From: Pelecanus crispus
Lineage: Eukaryota; Chordata; Aves; Pelecaniformes; Pelecanidae
Reading direction: 5' to 3'
DNA length: 64,000 nt
Assembly: GCF_030463565.1 (NCBI RefSeq)
Contig: NC_134651.1
Location: 12,536,734-12,600,733 of the forward strand
This document shows positions 50,201 to 62,004 of the stretch, in pieces (within the stretch, counting starts at the first letter, position 1; every line of letters begins with the position of its first letter). Both the position numbers and the translations under genes were made by a program. The notes under the pieces are model-generated. The model saw only the letters and a program-made list of their open reading frames with translations. It did no database searches and was not told the origin of the DNA.

Positions 50201-53200
50201 GGGGCAAAGCAGGGTGGTACCTTAATGCCATGTGACATTTTCAATATTCACGTGTGTTGTCATTGTACCTGGGCACAAACCAGGACCTGAACAGGCAAAT
50301 AGCACAACCGTAAGGAATGTTTGTACTTCAGATGTTCTGCACTTAACTAAGGATAAGGCAAGAATCAACAGATGGATCCAGAGCACACAAGGAAACCACG
50401 CTATCACCATGACTGGCAGTAGTCTGCACTCCACCTGCTTTTCTGCGGGCTTTACAGCAAAGAGGAGTTTTAAAAGAAAGGTTAAAAAGAAGACAGTAAG
50501 GCAACTGTCCAGGGAGTTCCTTACAAGTGTGAAGGCTGATAAGGAAGAAAGAAAGCAGATGTTTATTTTAAAAAATGACATCACCGGACACTCAGAAGCA
50601 GGAGTCAGCATAGTATATTTTACAGAATTTGAAGCTGACTTTATCCACCACAAAAAACAAAGTGAATGCCACTGCATCCATCTGAAAGAAACACTCAGAC
50701 TGCACAATGCCATTTAATTTTGGTCAACCGTTCACCATATTGATTCAGCGAAATCAGTCTAAAACAAAAGGACAGATTTAGCAGGATGCACACGATGCAT
50801 TTACTAAGATGTCCACATACTGGCTCCTGGCAGCACTTGCCTTACGTAGCTGCTCTATTAGCTCCAGCTCCTCCTCTCGCTGTTTGGAGTTTTGTCTTAT
50901 TCTAGGGTCTGCAGAATCATTAGCAGGAGACAAGGCACGGGTAGAAGATGAAGTAACAGCTAAAAAAGTAGCACAAAGGAAAGAAAATCACTAAGCACAT
51001 TTGGCTGATTGTCCTTTACTGCTGTACTACACATGCACACACAAGGTTCCAGAATGGGTACAGTGCATTCCTTTTCATAAATCCGTTTCTTTCATTTGAT
51101 TATTAATCAAACTAATGATCTACTAATCTAAATGAGGTGTTCTGTAACAAATTTTTCTTTCTGTTTAGATTCTGTTCTTTCTGTTGGCTAATAATCATTC
51201 ACAAAAGGAGGACAAAGTTTTGCCAGATGAAGTATGTTGAAACAGTTCAGTCTTTCTACAGAAACTGCAATTTTGTTATGTGCTACTGTGCAATGCAAAA
51301 TTTTGATCAACCTGCCTTCATCAGTGGTTGAAAGCTATTGTGGCATTTCCTTGGTATCTTTTTAGGTGTAAGCACAGACCAGGAAGAACAAAATCCCACA
51401 TTTCCACAAATATGACAAAGGAATATTTGACAGCTCTAAATAATAAAAAAAAATGCTTATTCACAAAGTATTTAATGCCATATGTCTACAAATGGAACTC
51501 TAAAAGTAGTTTGATAACAATGACCTGAAGTAACAGAACAGTGCAAAACCTAGGCAATGCAGTTAATACAACGTAGCAAAACTAGCTACTTTCTAAGCTA
51601 TATAACCTACCTTTGTTTGCTTCATCCCTGACAGCTGCTCGGAAAAGGAAACTCTCAGGTCGCTGGGAAGGGTTTCTATAGGAAGGCGGGGCTGCATGGC
51701 CAGGATATGGAGGGGAAAGGTGGACTAAACAAATGTGGAAAGGCACAGGAAAGGAAAGGAGGAAGAAGGAAATGGTTAGAGTTTAAATAGGAAATGGGTT
51801 CAGCAATGTGGTAATTTAAAAGAACAAAACAAAAATTTTAATATAATAACGACAAAATAAATTATAGCCATGCATGATAAAAGCGCAGAGCAGGAAAAGG
51901 CACTTCCAAGGACGCCTGCATGCAAAGCACATTCCACATTCCAGTTCCAACAACTGTTGCTGAATGCATCTGTGTGCCAAAGCCTGTATGAAGGCCTAAA
52001 ACAGCCAAACCCTACGCTCTGCCTGAGGACATGCTTCACCCCTGCTGTCTCTTCCCTCCTGTGTTTCTAAGGGGACCCAAATAACTGTGTAAATTCTCAA
52101 ACACAGCAGTGCCACATACAGAGATGGGAACATACACTCCCTTCTCTTCATAGTACAAATAAGCAAGCAGGCATTTTGATCTTATTTTTCATTAACTTTT
52201 TTTCCTTTCCCTGTTACCTGTCTGAGTGGTAGGTGAGCCAGGGGAGATGGTAGATCTGTCATCACTCTGTGGACAAAAAAGCAGAAGAGTATAAATGGTC
52301 CTAATCTGGAAAAGGTATGACTACATTTTAATTTGCTGTGTTTTAAAAAAGGTTCCATCCATCTAAATGTGTTTCAGAAAAAAACCAGAAATGTGAAAAA
52401 ACACAGTATGTTGTTCCCCAATTCTCATCTCTGCAGAAAGCGACATTTTTTTCTTTTGCAGAAATGGCACAATTGCTTTTTTCTGAGGAAAAAGAATGAT
52501 GAATAGCACTGACTGTGCAATGACAGATCTTTGTTTACTCTTCCTTCCAACCAAAACTTTCAAAGTATTCTTTGCAAAGGGGACACAGAAAAACAGGTAA
52601 TTAAATAACATGCAGAACTTGCATTACAGCAGCACCAATAAGGATACACCTCTGACACCTTTGCTAATGCAAAACTGCTATTTACTGAACATCACTCTCC
52701 CCAGTGAAACACACTGTGGTTTTATTACAGTGCTTACACAGACTAATGATTTCTTGTGATGAATGCATTCAGTATAGCAGTTTCCCCAGAAGAGAAAGAA
52801 ATACAGGGTATCTGTATTCAAAAGTAAGCGGGTAAAGAATACAACAAGAGTAATTCTGATGAACTCAACTTGGTCAAGAGTAAAAAATCTTGTACAGAAA
52901 AAGCAACATCAAAGACAACCAAGAACCCCTTGGAGCAGAGCGTGGTTACCATGTTTTTATAGCTTAGGCCTCCTGTAGACACAGCCTAAAGCTACAATGA
53001 GGTAATATCTACTACAGTTTAATCAGGTAAAACGGATTCATACCCTACCTGAACTTTTGACTAGAAGCTGACAGACTAACACCTGTTAAAACAGATGTGT
53101 GGATCCAAGAGTTTTTTGTTGGCTTTACTGGTGAATTATAATAGCAAGAGATACCTTGACAGGGCTGAAGGTAGAGGCATTAGGCAGGGTAGTAGCACAG

Positions 53201-56200
53201 CTTTCTTGATTCAACCCTGAGAGCGACTGAATGCGGAAAGAAAGAGAAAGCAGTAGCAGTGTTAGCTAACAGCTGATAGGTCATGCACAGAGGTGGAATG
53301 CAGTAGACAAGTTAAAAAGGAAGAGGTGAGCATGATCACATTCTCAGAAACACTCAACAGGCAACAGATACTTACTTGCTGAACTACAGTTAAAGCCTTC
53401 CCACCCTCCTGAACTTTCTGGCTAATAAGCTCGGGAGGGGTGATGTTTCTTTTACACATAACACAGTGACATCAAAACCAGAACTAAGAACAGTAAGTGA
53501 GGTAAAAGCTTCTTTGGTAACACCTAATGTAACACCTATGCCATCAGACAAAAGGAAATTTTACCCTACAACAGTTCATTTTGAGCCACTATTCAAAATA
53601 AATAGCTTTCTTTTTAATGTTGCAATATGTTACGCATTTTTAGTAAGTTATTTTCCTATCAACTTTGTAAAATCAGAGAAACCCCCATCTAATGGGCTCA
53701 AGAATACACACTTTCTGTCTGCCACAAACATCTAACACTGATCCTTGTGAATTACACACAAAGTAAGTAAGGTTCCGTGGGTGGAATCTAGCTCTTGGGG
53801 AATACGTCAGTGTGAAGATTTACAGTGTTGTCACAAATAAAGTGCAGCCAAATTTCAATTATAACCAATATCAAAACCAGCCAAATAAACAACTTTTCGT
53901 GTTTACAGAACAGGAGCTCCAGCACACCAATCTGTCACTGACAGGTGGATCTAGAAGGCAAAATTCTGTGTCTTATTGAAAGCACAATCAAAATGTTAAC
54001 ATTTGAGGACTGAATGGCTCAAGAATGAAACTATACTTTCTGAAACAGCATTCAAATAGCAACATGGCAGTTCAGCACAGGAAAAGAACACCAAATGACA
54101 CCTAGAAGCTCTACAGATGTAAACGACACATTTGGGAGTGTTAGTATTTAAAATAATTTGCAACTATTCTGCCACTTCAGAACAGTACAGCCAGGGAGGA
54201 CTAGAAGGAGAGGTTATACTCAGGGTAAGCTTTAAATACAAAGATCTTTAGGCCCTGTGCAGACTTAACAGCTGATCCTCAAGACAGCCTCTTTCCCCAC
54301 AGCAGTGCAGAGCAAAAATCATAGGTTTCTTTTTTTGTTTGTTTGTTTTAAAGAGTTTCAAAATATCACTTGACTTAAGCAAAACATTAGCTAGTATATG
54401 AGAACAGTAAAATAAAACAGAAGTAGGTGGTCTGTAACATCAACATAACTGTTCATTCCTGCATGAAAAGAGCAAGTCAACCCTGACACAGACTAACAAG
54501 AAGTCGTCACAATGCACGTATCCAGCAGTGGGCGAAGGGAAGGGGAACACCACACACCACAGGGCAGGACAATCACAACAGCAACACACTGCATGCTCTT
54601 CACCTGTTTGCGAGTCCCTGGCCTTCTTTTAATGGTATTGGTGTTATTGTCAATCTCAAACACAAAGAGAGGCTCAAAGCCATTCTGTCAGGGACAGCAA
54701 GGAAAGAAAGAGAGGGAAGAAAGGAAGAAGTGAGGCAAAGAACAACTGTAAGAAAAGGTAGCCACAATACCAAAGGAACCAGGATGCTGCAATTCAGACT
54801 TACAACACCCTACTGCACATGCTGCACTTGGCCTCTGGGTCTAGCACTGAGGTCAGAGAAATCTCCCTGCACCAGAAACAACGGTAGATACAGGGACTGC
54901 CAAAGCAGAGCCCAACCAGAACTCTGCATGAACCAAATAAGGATATTTTAAGAGAATTTGATTATTAAACATTTGAATACACAAATGGATGCCAATGGCC
55001 TGAGAGAAAACTCCAGGGTACAAGTTAGCATAATTCAAGTCCTGCTTACTTTACCCGTGCCATTATTATTTGTAACACACTAATGCCTAAAAGCCTTAAC
55101 TTCTCCCAAGTAGTTAGCGACTTCTCCCAAGTAGTTAACAATAGGACAAGAGGAAATGGCCTCAAGCTGCGCCAGGGGAGATTTAGATTGGATATTAGGA
55201 AAAATTTCTTCACGGAAAGGGTAGTCAAGCATTGGAACAGGCTGCCCAGAGAGGTGGTGGTGGAGTCACCATCCCTGGAAGTGTTCAAAAAACAGGTAGA
55301 CGTGGCACTCTGGGACATGGCTTAGTGGGCATGGTGATGTTGGGTTGGTGATTGGACTGATGATCTTAGAGGTCCTTTCCAATCTTAATGATTCCTAGTT
55401 TTTACTTTCATTATAAATAACCCAGCCACCAAGCCAGGAAACATGAAATTGCTACTCTACCCTTAATTGGTTTAGTGGTGGACTTGGTAATGTTAGGTTA
55501 ATGGTTGGACTGGATGATCTTAAAGGCCTTTTCCAACCTAAACGATTCTATGATTCTATAACTTAAAATGTTTCAGAGATCCCATGTGCTAACAGTAACA
55601 TGATGGCCTCAGGCCATGTTTGAGACCACAACAAAACACAACACAATGAAGGGAGCACAAGGCAGCAATGATGCAAAGATTATGAAAGGAAGAGGTCACA
55701 CCAGCTGCCTGATGCTTATCAAGTATTTAATGGGCTTCACAACAGAGAGATTGAACAGCAGTTTGAAAGGATGTTTTTGGTTTTTTTTTTTTTCCTTCCA
55801 TAGTGCTCACCTTGCAAGGGACAGTATGAGAGAAGACAAGAAGATATTGGGGGGGAAAAATGAGATTCATAAGCAATCAAGGCTGAAATCATTAGCCAAG
55901 TCTGAAGCCTTGATACTGTCTCAACAAGTATTCTCAATTGTAACGAATGGGTCTACCCTTGTGAGAATAGCAAGCAGGATATGACTAATACAAAACTTTG
56001 AGGTATACAGCACATTTTCTCAGAGAGGCCAGTGATTAGATTTCTTCAGCTACACTTTAGTTAGTCTGCCTATTACAAGCCAACACAAAGAAAACCACCA
56101 CAGTGTGCAACAAAGTACTACAGCCAAACTCCACTTCACTTCAAATCACAGGTATGTAGGAGAAACGTACAACTAAACTGAACTATTAACATTCATAGGA

Positions 56201-59200
56201 AGTATGGGTAGTCATTTTGTGAGTTCAAACAGACTGTCCTGAAATTGTTTACAAACAGAAGGAAACAGTAACCTGTGCAATGTGAATACATTTTAATCTT
56301 AATTAGTGATAAAAGACAACAAGGAGAAGACCAAAAGAAACAGGAGGTAAGATTTAAAAAAGGAGATCCACAACTTAAATTTGAGTTTTAAGAAAATCTT
56401 TGTTAAAGCAGTAACAATACCAGAAGAGGGAAGTAGTGAAGTAAAAGAAAGCTTGCTTGCTTTCTAACTACGTATTAGACTTGCTACTTTTTAATCTTTT
56501 CCTTACATCTGAGCTGAAAACATTGTTTGGAACAAAATAAAAGCAACTGCTCAGTTTAGAGAGCTCTGATGTAACAAGGGAAATGCTGAACAAAACATCT
56601 GCTACTATACCTCTATGTAATATTCTTGTCTTTTGCCACAGTGTTATTTCCACACCATAAAACTAGAACAATCAGTGGAAAATCTAGCAGAACTCTTTTT
56701 TTTTTTTTTTTTAAATTTAAAAATTTTTTTTCCACTAACCTATCTGCAAGTTTCAACATCCAAAAGTTTTGCAAGGTAAAGTTTACATTATTGCATGCAG
56801 TCTTTAGGCAGAGAGAGAAAAAGACAGAGAGGAAACTAGGTAAATGGAGAATGTGTACTCAAAACTGCCACTACCGAATAGGATTTTGATATGAAATGCC
56901 TCTATATTTTGGTGGAGGGAAAAGCCATTCTCAGAAATTAGACCTAGCTAAATTCCAAATCCATAAGGACAGGGAAAATGTCAAATGAAATGCAATAGAA
57001 TATAAAAAGGTAAAGCTAGAAAATCTAGCAGACCTTTTTTTTTTTTAAAAGCAAACTAATGAACATTTCCTTGTTGTTGAACAAGTTTTTACCACACGAA
57101 ATACATTTGTGGAAACAAAAATGTAACAAATTCATGAGCTAGCCTGGGCTTAATGTTCCAGTTACAATAATTGCCAGAAACAGCTGCCCTGGCATATGTC
57201 ATCATTAGACACAGTGTGTATCTCCACTACAAAACAGAGCTGCAGATCATACTTCAGCAGTTCAGAAAACCCAGTATTTCATATACTACTGTAGTTTAGT
57301 GCTGCTGGAAAGAGCAAGGAATCAAAAGAAAAATGAATAGAGAAATGATTGCTTTCAAATCTAGTTCAATCTTTCCCTACCAGCCTGTCCACTTTTTTGT
57401 GAAGTGCAAGGATGTAAGTTGGTTAAAGACACAAAGGAAACAAACAGCGATGGAAGCCAGTTTCAAAATAATTTCTGAAAATTCCAAGTCATGTAACAAA
57501 ATTTTATACATTAATTTACAACAAAAGTCATGGGATCACACAATGAAACAGAAATGGGGTCTTTAAAGGTATCTTTAAAATACATTCCAAAGATGAATTC
57601 ACTGACAACAGAATATCAACGCTTAACTCAAACCACTGCTATTCTCCTATTATCTAAATAGGAAAGCACATTTTTATATGCTAATTGATTGTGATTTCTC
57701 TAAACAGGCACATGCATGATCACAACTAAATCTCTAATATGATAAGCTTTTTTCCCCCACACCGTGCTAGTCATGTGACAGCAGGAAAACCAAAAATCTG
57801 AATAAAGAGACGGTAAATATCTTGACCAACATGTTTTGGAGAGAGCTATTCTAACTGAGAGCACTGCCTAAAGAAAATTTAGGCAGATAATGGAAGCACA
57901 TGAATTAAGAAAATAAAACCCAGGCATGCAGTCATGCAACAGCAGGCAAATCAGGTGTATTTTTCTTTTATAGACATGGATTATAGCATAATTATATTCT
58001 TTAATTATGCTACATTACTAAGATGCCATAAAGGAAGAAATAGCATAAAACATGAAGTACGTACATAAATATTTTTATTTTCACTAAGTGTTCAAAATAG
58101 ATTATTTTTAAGACATCTTCATCGATAAACAACAAAAAGGTATGAGGAATATTTCATGATTTGTAGCGTTCAAATATAGAGCAGTTTTTCCCTGTGCTAT
58201 GATATGGTTACCAAGATACTAAATATTCCTAACCACCATGTACAGGATGCAAACAAGTTAAAGTAGAAGGCAGTACTTGAAGCATTAAAATTGCTTACTT
58301 GACACTGAAGAGCACATCAATTAGGAAGCAAGCTAAACGGAGAAGGAATCAAACCGGAACAACTAGAGGTCAATTTTGAATTTTAGAAGCTGTTCTTTAC
58401 TATCAGTGATTTTCTTCCGCTCTCAGCAAAAGATAAGCTTTAATTATTTTGTGGAAAAACATCACTATATTATTAAAAAATGGCTGACAGTACAAGTATG
58501 AACATATTCATGCTACTAAAGTTCACAGCTAAGCCACTTTTCAAAGATGCTCATGTTTTATGCTATTTAGATTAGCTCTAAAATAGTTGGTCTAATCTGA
58601 GACAATCATAACGTTGTTATTTCTATGCTCTAGAATCTGCCACATAAAACGGCCATTACGTGCAGGATCTTACCACTAACAAGGCACTATCATCAGTATG
58701 CTGAGACCTTCTGGATGGAAAGGGACACTGGGAGGTGGGAGAGATGGAGTAATGTCAGAAACACAGTATGTGAACAGACAGAAATTTTGGAACATGTACT
58801 GCTTGTTTACAGCATCATGAGGCTTTTTTTAAAAATCCATAACGTATATGTAACTCCGTAGGAATATACAGCCACATGACCCATGAATTATAGTGTATTC
58901 GTATTACTTAAGGAATCAATTATTCGGCTTTCTGTGTTGTCTCAAGCAAATACAGACAGCTACGTATTCACAGTTCTTACTGTGATAGAACAAAGGACCC
59001 TTAAAAAGAATTAATTAAGAACAGAAGAATATCAAGAAGGAAAAGGAGCAAAAACTATTTCAATTACCCCATGTTTTGGTAATTTTCTAATAAAAAAAGA
59101 GTTAGTTGGAAAATGCTGCTAAAGAACTATTTATATTCACTATATTATTAAAAGTTTTGATCTGATTAACACTGCCAAGTGATTTATCTTCCCCTGGAGG

Positions 59201-62004
59201 AAAGTGGGGATGGCAAACAGTGGAAGAGCTATTACTATGCAGAAATCTGATGCAGAGAGTGAACAGATGTCATTGGCTCAGCTCTGTATATTCTAGAAGA
59301 CTGAGCATTATGTGATTTATGTTCCCTACTGACTTACTGGTTTTGATTATAAAACTACACGGGAATAAAAATTTTTTTTAATTATTCATTTCTTTTTCTG
59401 ACAGCCCTCAAAATTCTAATGCTTAATCTTTCTGGGATAACTGGTGTTCTAATGATAGGAAACTGGGAGAAAAGTGATCAATGAAGGATGACTGCAACAC
59501 AGTAACTTGTCTGAATACTCCTGTTAGAAAGTAAACTGTACTGCTTGCAAGGAGCATCTTAAAATGGAATATGGAATGTATTTTCTGTACAGAATATAGA
59601 AAAGATACAAGAAACAATAAAACACCACACTCGGAAAGGCAATCTACATGAGCAGAAAGAAATATGAGACTGGTCCCATAAGCAAAAAAAACCCAACCCA
59701 AGGCTTAATAAGAAGTTTGAAAAAACTATGCTATAAACCCAGTCCTGAAGAGTTCTCCGTAATCAGGACAACCTCTGATGGAGAGAGCTAAGAATTCAGG
59801 TGCTGACATCCCTAGTAATACTCTTATTGGACTCTTACCTCACTATCCAGAGGACTTTGCTTCTGAGGACTTAACGATGCTTTTTGCTATACAGAAAAAG
59901 GAAAAATGAAAGACCAATTTAAAAAAATGTGACAGAGAAACAAAAGCTCAGAACAGAACAGCATAATTCAGAAGTGTTTTAAAACACAGGAAGTCTCAGT
60001 TTTTAAATGAAACATGCATTGGGGAAATTTCAAGTTTCCACTGAGATGAAACTTCGCTAGTGAGAAAACAGCCTTTATTCCATACGAAAACAAAAAACCC
60101 AAATTGTTTTTGCATATTAAGGATGCATAATAAACCCAAAATACAACCCAAGGGAGGAATTTAATTGCTGAGAATAAAGGGCTCATGAATAACAAAGGCA
60201 ACAGAATAAAAACAAACCCAAAACCCCCAAAAGGCTCATCAGTGAATAAAATGCATCCTGAATATCTAAAGTCTTTAACTGAAAGACTGAGCTGAATCTT
60301 TAATAAAAGCAGTTTTCTACAAAACATTGCCAGGGGCCTGAGATTAGTTGGTGCTAATGAAAAGCCTAGTTTCAGGCAGCCAAAAACCTTTTTCTAAACT
60401 AACTTTATACATTACATAAATGCAGTATAACATTCTTTTCCTCTCTGCAGACCACCCTAAGCCCAAAATATCAACTGTAACATTTATTAAATTTGTGATG
60501 GCGAGATTTGGGTAGGTCACCAGAGCAGTAAACAGTAAAATAAATTTAAGACAACTTGCATATAAACAAGTTTGCGTGTTAAGCAGCTGACTACTTCATA
60601 CTGACTGCAATGAAAGACAAAGCAAAGACGCAGTGTCCACAGAGTATATGATACCATAAATTTGCACGTGTGCTTTACCTGGAGGTATCTTAGTTATGCA
60701 TCAAAATACACCAAAATAGATCAGGCAACATTATCTTCTTGTGTGTATGATTGATTTCTTTCTGCCAAATTTGTCTTAAAAATTGAATTGCCTCTATGCC
60801 TTCTCAAATAAAGACCCCTTCTTTCTTATACCAATCCTGTCACATCTATGCAAATGGAAAATTGAGAGAATGAGGCAGACTATGTAAAAACACAATTCTT
60901 TACAACAATCATATTTTGGGTAAATCTCTTCTGTCTTCCTCTCCAGTTCTAGTTTTCTCTATGTTAAGCTGCACACCAACACTGAATGGCATTAAATGCT
61001 ATTTCTCCATTTTCTCCATGCATGCCCAAGAATGCAACGTACAAGTATTAATGATCTTGGCAATTAATTTTTATTAAGGGTTTCAGAAAAGATAAAGTTT
61101 CAAGCAGGTACTAAAAGGAGGTACCTTAACAAAGTCAAGGACAGCTTCTCTCTGGATCTGTTTTGTTCTCATCCTCTCCTCCTCGTACTGAAGCGCTGCC
61201 AGCTGGGCCTCCCGACGGGTCCGCTCTATGTGCCTGCGCTGCAGCTCGGGATCTGTGTTAGGCACCTGGAACAAACAGTGCACCAGGCTGTAAAGACAGA
61301 GCTACACAGGATAAAACAGATGGCTTATGGAGAAACAGTCTTATGGCTAATGTAAGTTTGGTTTTTGCATCAAACTCATCCAAAAGAACAAAACAGTAGA
61401 ATTCAATGTGTTACCTGATTGTGGTGACTTGATAGAGAGAGAAAGTAAGGTGAATCAGCTGGGGGTCTGATAAATGGAAAAAATAGAGAGTAAGTATACT
61501 TTTTAACTTAAATATAAACAAATTTTCATACACAAGTTGTCAGCGTCACGCAAGTATCTCATCAAATCAGAAGAGTAACTGCTCAGTAAGCAAAGCTGTT
61601 AAACCAACTGCTGTGATAACAACTTAACTCATTGTGCATGACAGATTTTGTACAGTCATTTCTATCTCCTCTCCTCAATTGCGATAAAATTTTTTCTACA
61701 GCTCAAGATGTACCAATGGGATTGTATGTTTTGCCTATTATACTGAGATACCCAGTACTTTATACCCATTCTCTAAGAGCTGATCAAGTAACCAATCCAG
61801 GAACCTTTCAGATGATCCTCATTTAGAGGAGCAACTGGCTACTATGGTTATTTAGGGAAAGGGCAGTGAAACATTAATCAGTAGAAACTATATGTTTCTT
61901 TTCCCTACCTCTCTGTCCTGTCCACATAACTCCTTAGTACTTGGTGATGCTCTCTGTCCTGCATCAAATTTAGAGTTTCGGGTCTTCGTAATTCATCAGT
62001 ATCC
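41089..62004 (-). CDS. LRCH3: LRCH3, 3' part: linker exons and calponin-homology domain
   Basis: LRCH3 is a leucine-rich-repeat and calponin-homology protein that associates with cytoskeletal and DOCK-family regulators. Thirteen minus-strand exons (62004-61909, 61466-61415, 61265-61125, 59886-59839, 58727-58674, 54684-54604, 53226-53155, 52266-52218, 51724-51611, 50959-50841, 49305-49168, 46897-46820, 41217-41089) join without a frame break into 389 residues plus stop. Blocks include [86 protein letters not shown] and the terminal LHHLSAV. The calponin-homology domain occupies about the last 110 residues. The N-terminal leucine-rich repeats are outside the window. I assign LRCH3 rather than LRCH1, 2 or 4 from synteny with IQCG and RPL35A and from recalled similarity. 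One intron uses a GC donor, and several middle exons are symmetric phase 0. Confidence 0.95.
41218..46819 (-). other. LRCH3 intron before the last exon
   Basis: This 5.6 kb interval has no recognised exon. The flanking exons join directly in phase 0 and read through the CH domain with the expected sequence, so none is missing. It contains an A-rich tract at about 41915-41933 and a TTTG repeat at about 45604-45620. Confidence 0.7.
46820..46897 (-). CDS. LRCH3: LRCH3 exon, CH-domain core
   Basis: Acceptor CTTTGCAG precedes [20 protein letters not shown] and RIGVPQ, ending CAG|GTACGT. It is 26 codons in phase 0. Confidence 0.97.
46898..49167 (-). other. LRCH3 intron within the CH-domain region
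   Basis: This 2.3 kb AT-rich interval shows nothing coding. A short AT dinucleotide stretch lies near 47336-47348. Confidence 0.65.
49168..49305 (-). CDS. LRCH3: LRCH3 exon, start of CH domain
   Basis: Acceptor TTTCTACAG precedes [20 protein letters not shown] and [20 protein letters not shown], ending SPAV at donor GTT|GTAAGT. It is 46 codons, phase 0 at both ends. Confidence 0.97.
49306..50840 (-). other. LRCH3 intron with GC donor
   Basis: The intron begins GCAAGT on the minus strand at 50840 and ends CTACAG at 49306, making it a GC-AG intron (see finding). It contains overlapping open frames of about 160 codons on both strands at 50222-50717 that match nothing I recognise. Confidence 0.85.
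50841..50959 (-). CDS. LRCH3: LRCH3 exon encoding the segment just before the CH domain
   Basis: Acceptor TTTTTTAG precedes [20 protein letters not shown] and a segment with [17 protein letters not shown]. The exon ends AAG|GCAAGT, a non-canonical donor. The frame requires this junction: the alternative GT four bases inside the exon would shift the downstream CH domain out of frame. Confidence 0.95.
51611..51724 (-). CDS. LRCH3: LRCH3 exon, proline-rich linker
   Basis: Acceptor TTGTTTAG precedes a phase-1 join and [20 protein letters not shown], then [17 protein letters not shown], ending AAAG|GTAGGT. The RPESFLFRA block matches the human protein as I recall it. Confidence 0.95.
52218..52266 (-). 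CDS. LRCH3: LRCH3 exon, Ser/Thr-rich linker
   Basis: Acceptor TTGTCCACAG precedes [16 protein letters not shown], ending one base into the next codon at ACAG|GTAACA. It is 49 bases. Confidence 0.93.
53155..53226 (-). CDS. LRCH3: LRCH3 exon, possible cassette (24 codons)
   Basis: Acceptor GCATTCAG precedes [20 protein letters not shown] and SPVK, ending AAG|GTATCT. It is phase 0 at both ends, so it can be skipped without a frameshift. SLSGLNQ matches human. Confidence 0.93.
54604..54684 (-). CDS. LRCH3: LRCH3 exon, possible cassette (27 codons)
   Basis: Acceptor TCCCTGACAG precedes [20 protein letters not shown] and RPGTRKQ, ending CAG|GTGAAG. It is phase 0 at both ends. I do not recall this segment in the canonical human LRCH3 between ALLV and SLSGLNQ, so it may be alternatively used. 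Confidence 0.85.
54685..58673 (-). other. LRCH3 intron carrying CR1 copy B
   Basis: This 4 kb AT-rich interval contains the composite CR1 (55100-55560), T-runs at about 55780 and 56697-56712, and no recognised exon. Confidence 0.65.
55100..55560 (+). mobile_element. Truncated CR1 LINE with fused second CR1 3' end (copy B)
   Basis: This lies antisense to LRCH3 in an intron. It encodes [20 protein letters not shown] and [11 protein letters not shown], the decayed C-terminus of the CR1 ORF2, then the CR1 3' region. It continues through the same spacer of about 60-70 bases (CAGCCACCAAGCCAGGAAAC within it) into the same second CR1 3' end as copy A, finishing in ATTCTATG repeats. A 21-base tandem duplication (CTTCTCCCAAGTAGTTAGCG repeated) is at its 5' end. 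Confidence 0.9.
58674..58727 (-). CDS. LRCH3: LRCH3 exon (18 codons), possible cassette
   Basis: Acceptor CACCTCCCAG precedes [18 protein letters not shown], ending GTG|GTAAGA. It is phase 0 at both ends and matches human [17 protein letters not shown] as I recall it. Confidence 0.94.
59839..59886 (-). CDS. LRCH3: LRCH3 exon (16 codons)
   Basis: Acceptor TTTTCTGTATAG precedes [16 protein letters not shown], ending GAG|GTAAGA. It is phase 0 at both ends. Confidence 0.92.
61125..61265 (-). CDS. LRCH3: LRCH3 exon, charged helical segment (47 codons)
   Basis: Acceptor TTTGTTCCAG precedes [20 protein letters not shown] and a segment with [19 protein letters not shown], ending GTTAAG|GTACCT. It is strongly charged and helical, phase 0 at both ends. 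Confidence 0.96.
61415..61466 (-). CDS. LRCH3: LRCH3 exon (52 bases)
   Basis: Acceptor CATTTATCAG precedes the base completing Arg, then [17 protein letters not shown], ending CAG|GTAACA. Confidence 0.93.
61909..62004 (-). CDS. LRCH3: LRCH3 exon (96 bases)
   Basis: Acceptor TTACCCACAG precedes one base and then [20 protein letters not shown] and [11 protein letters not shown], with a split Arg codon at AG|GTAGGG. Phases match the downstream exon. Confidence 0.92.
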
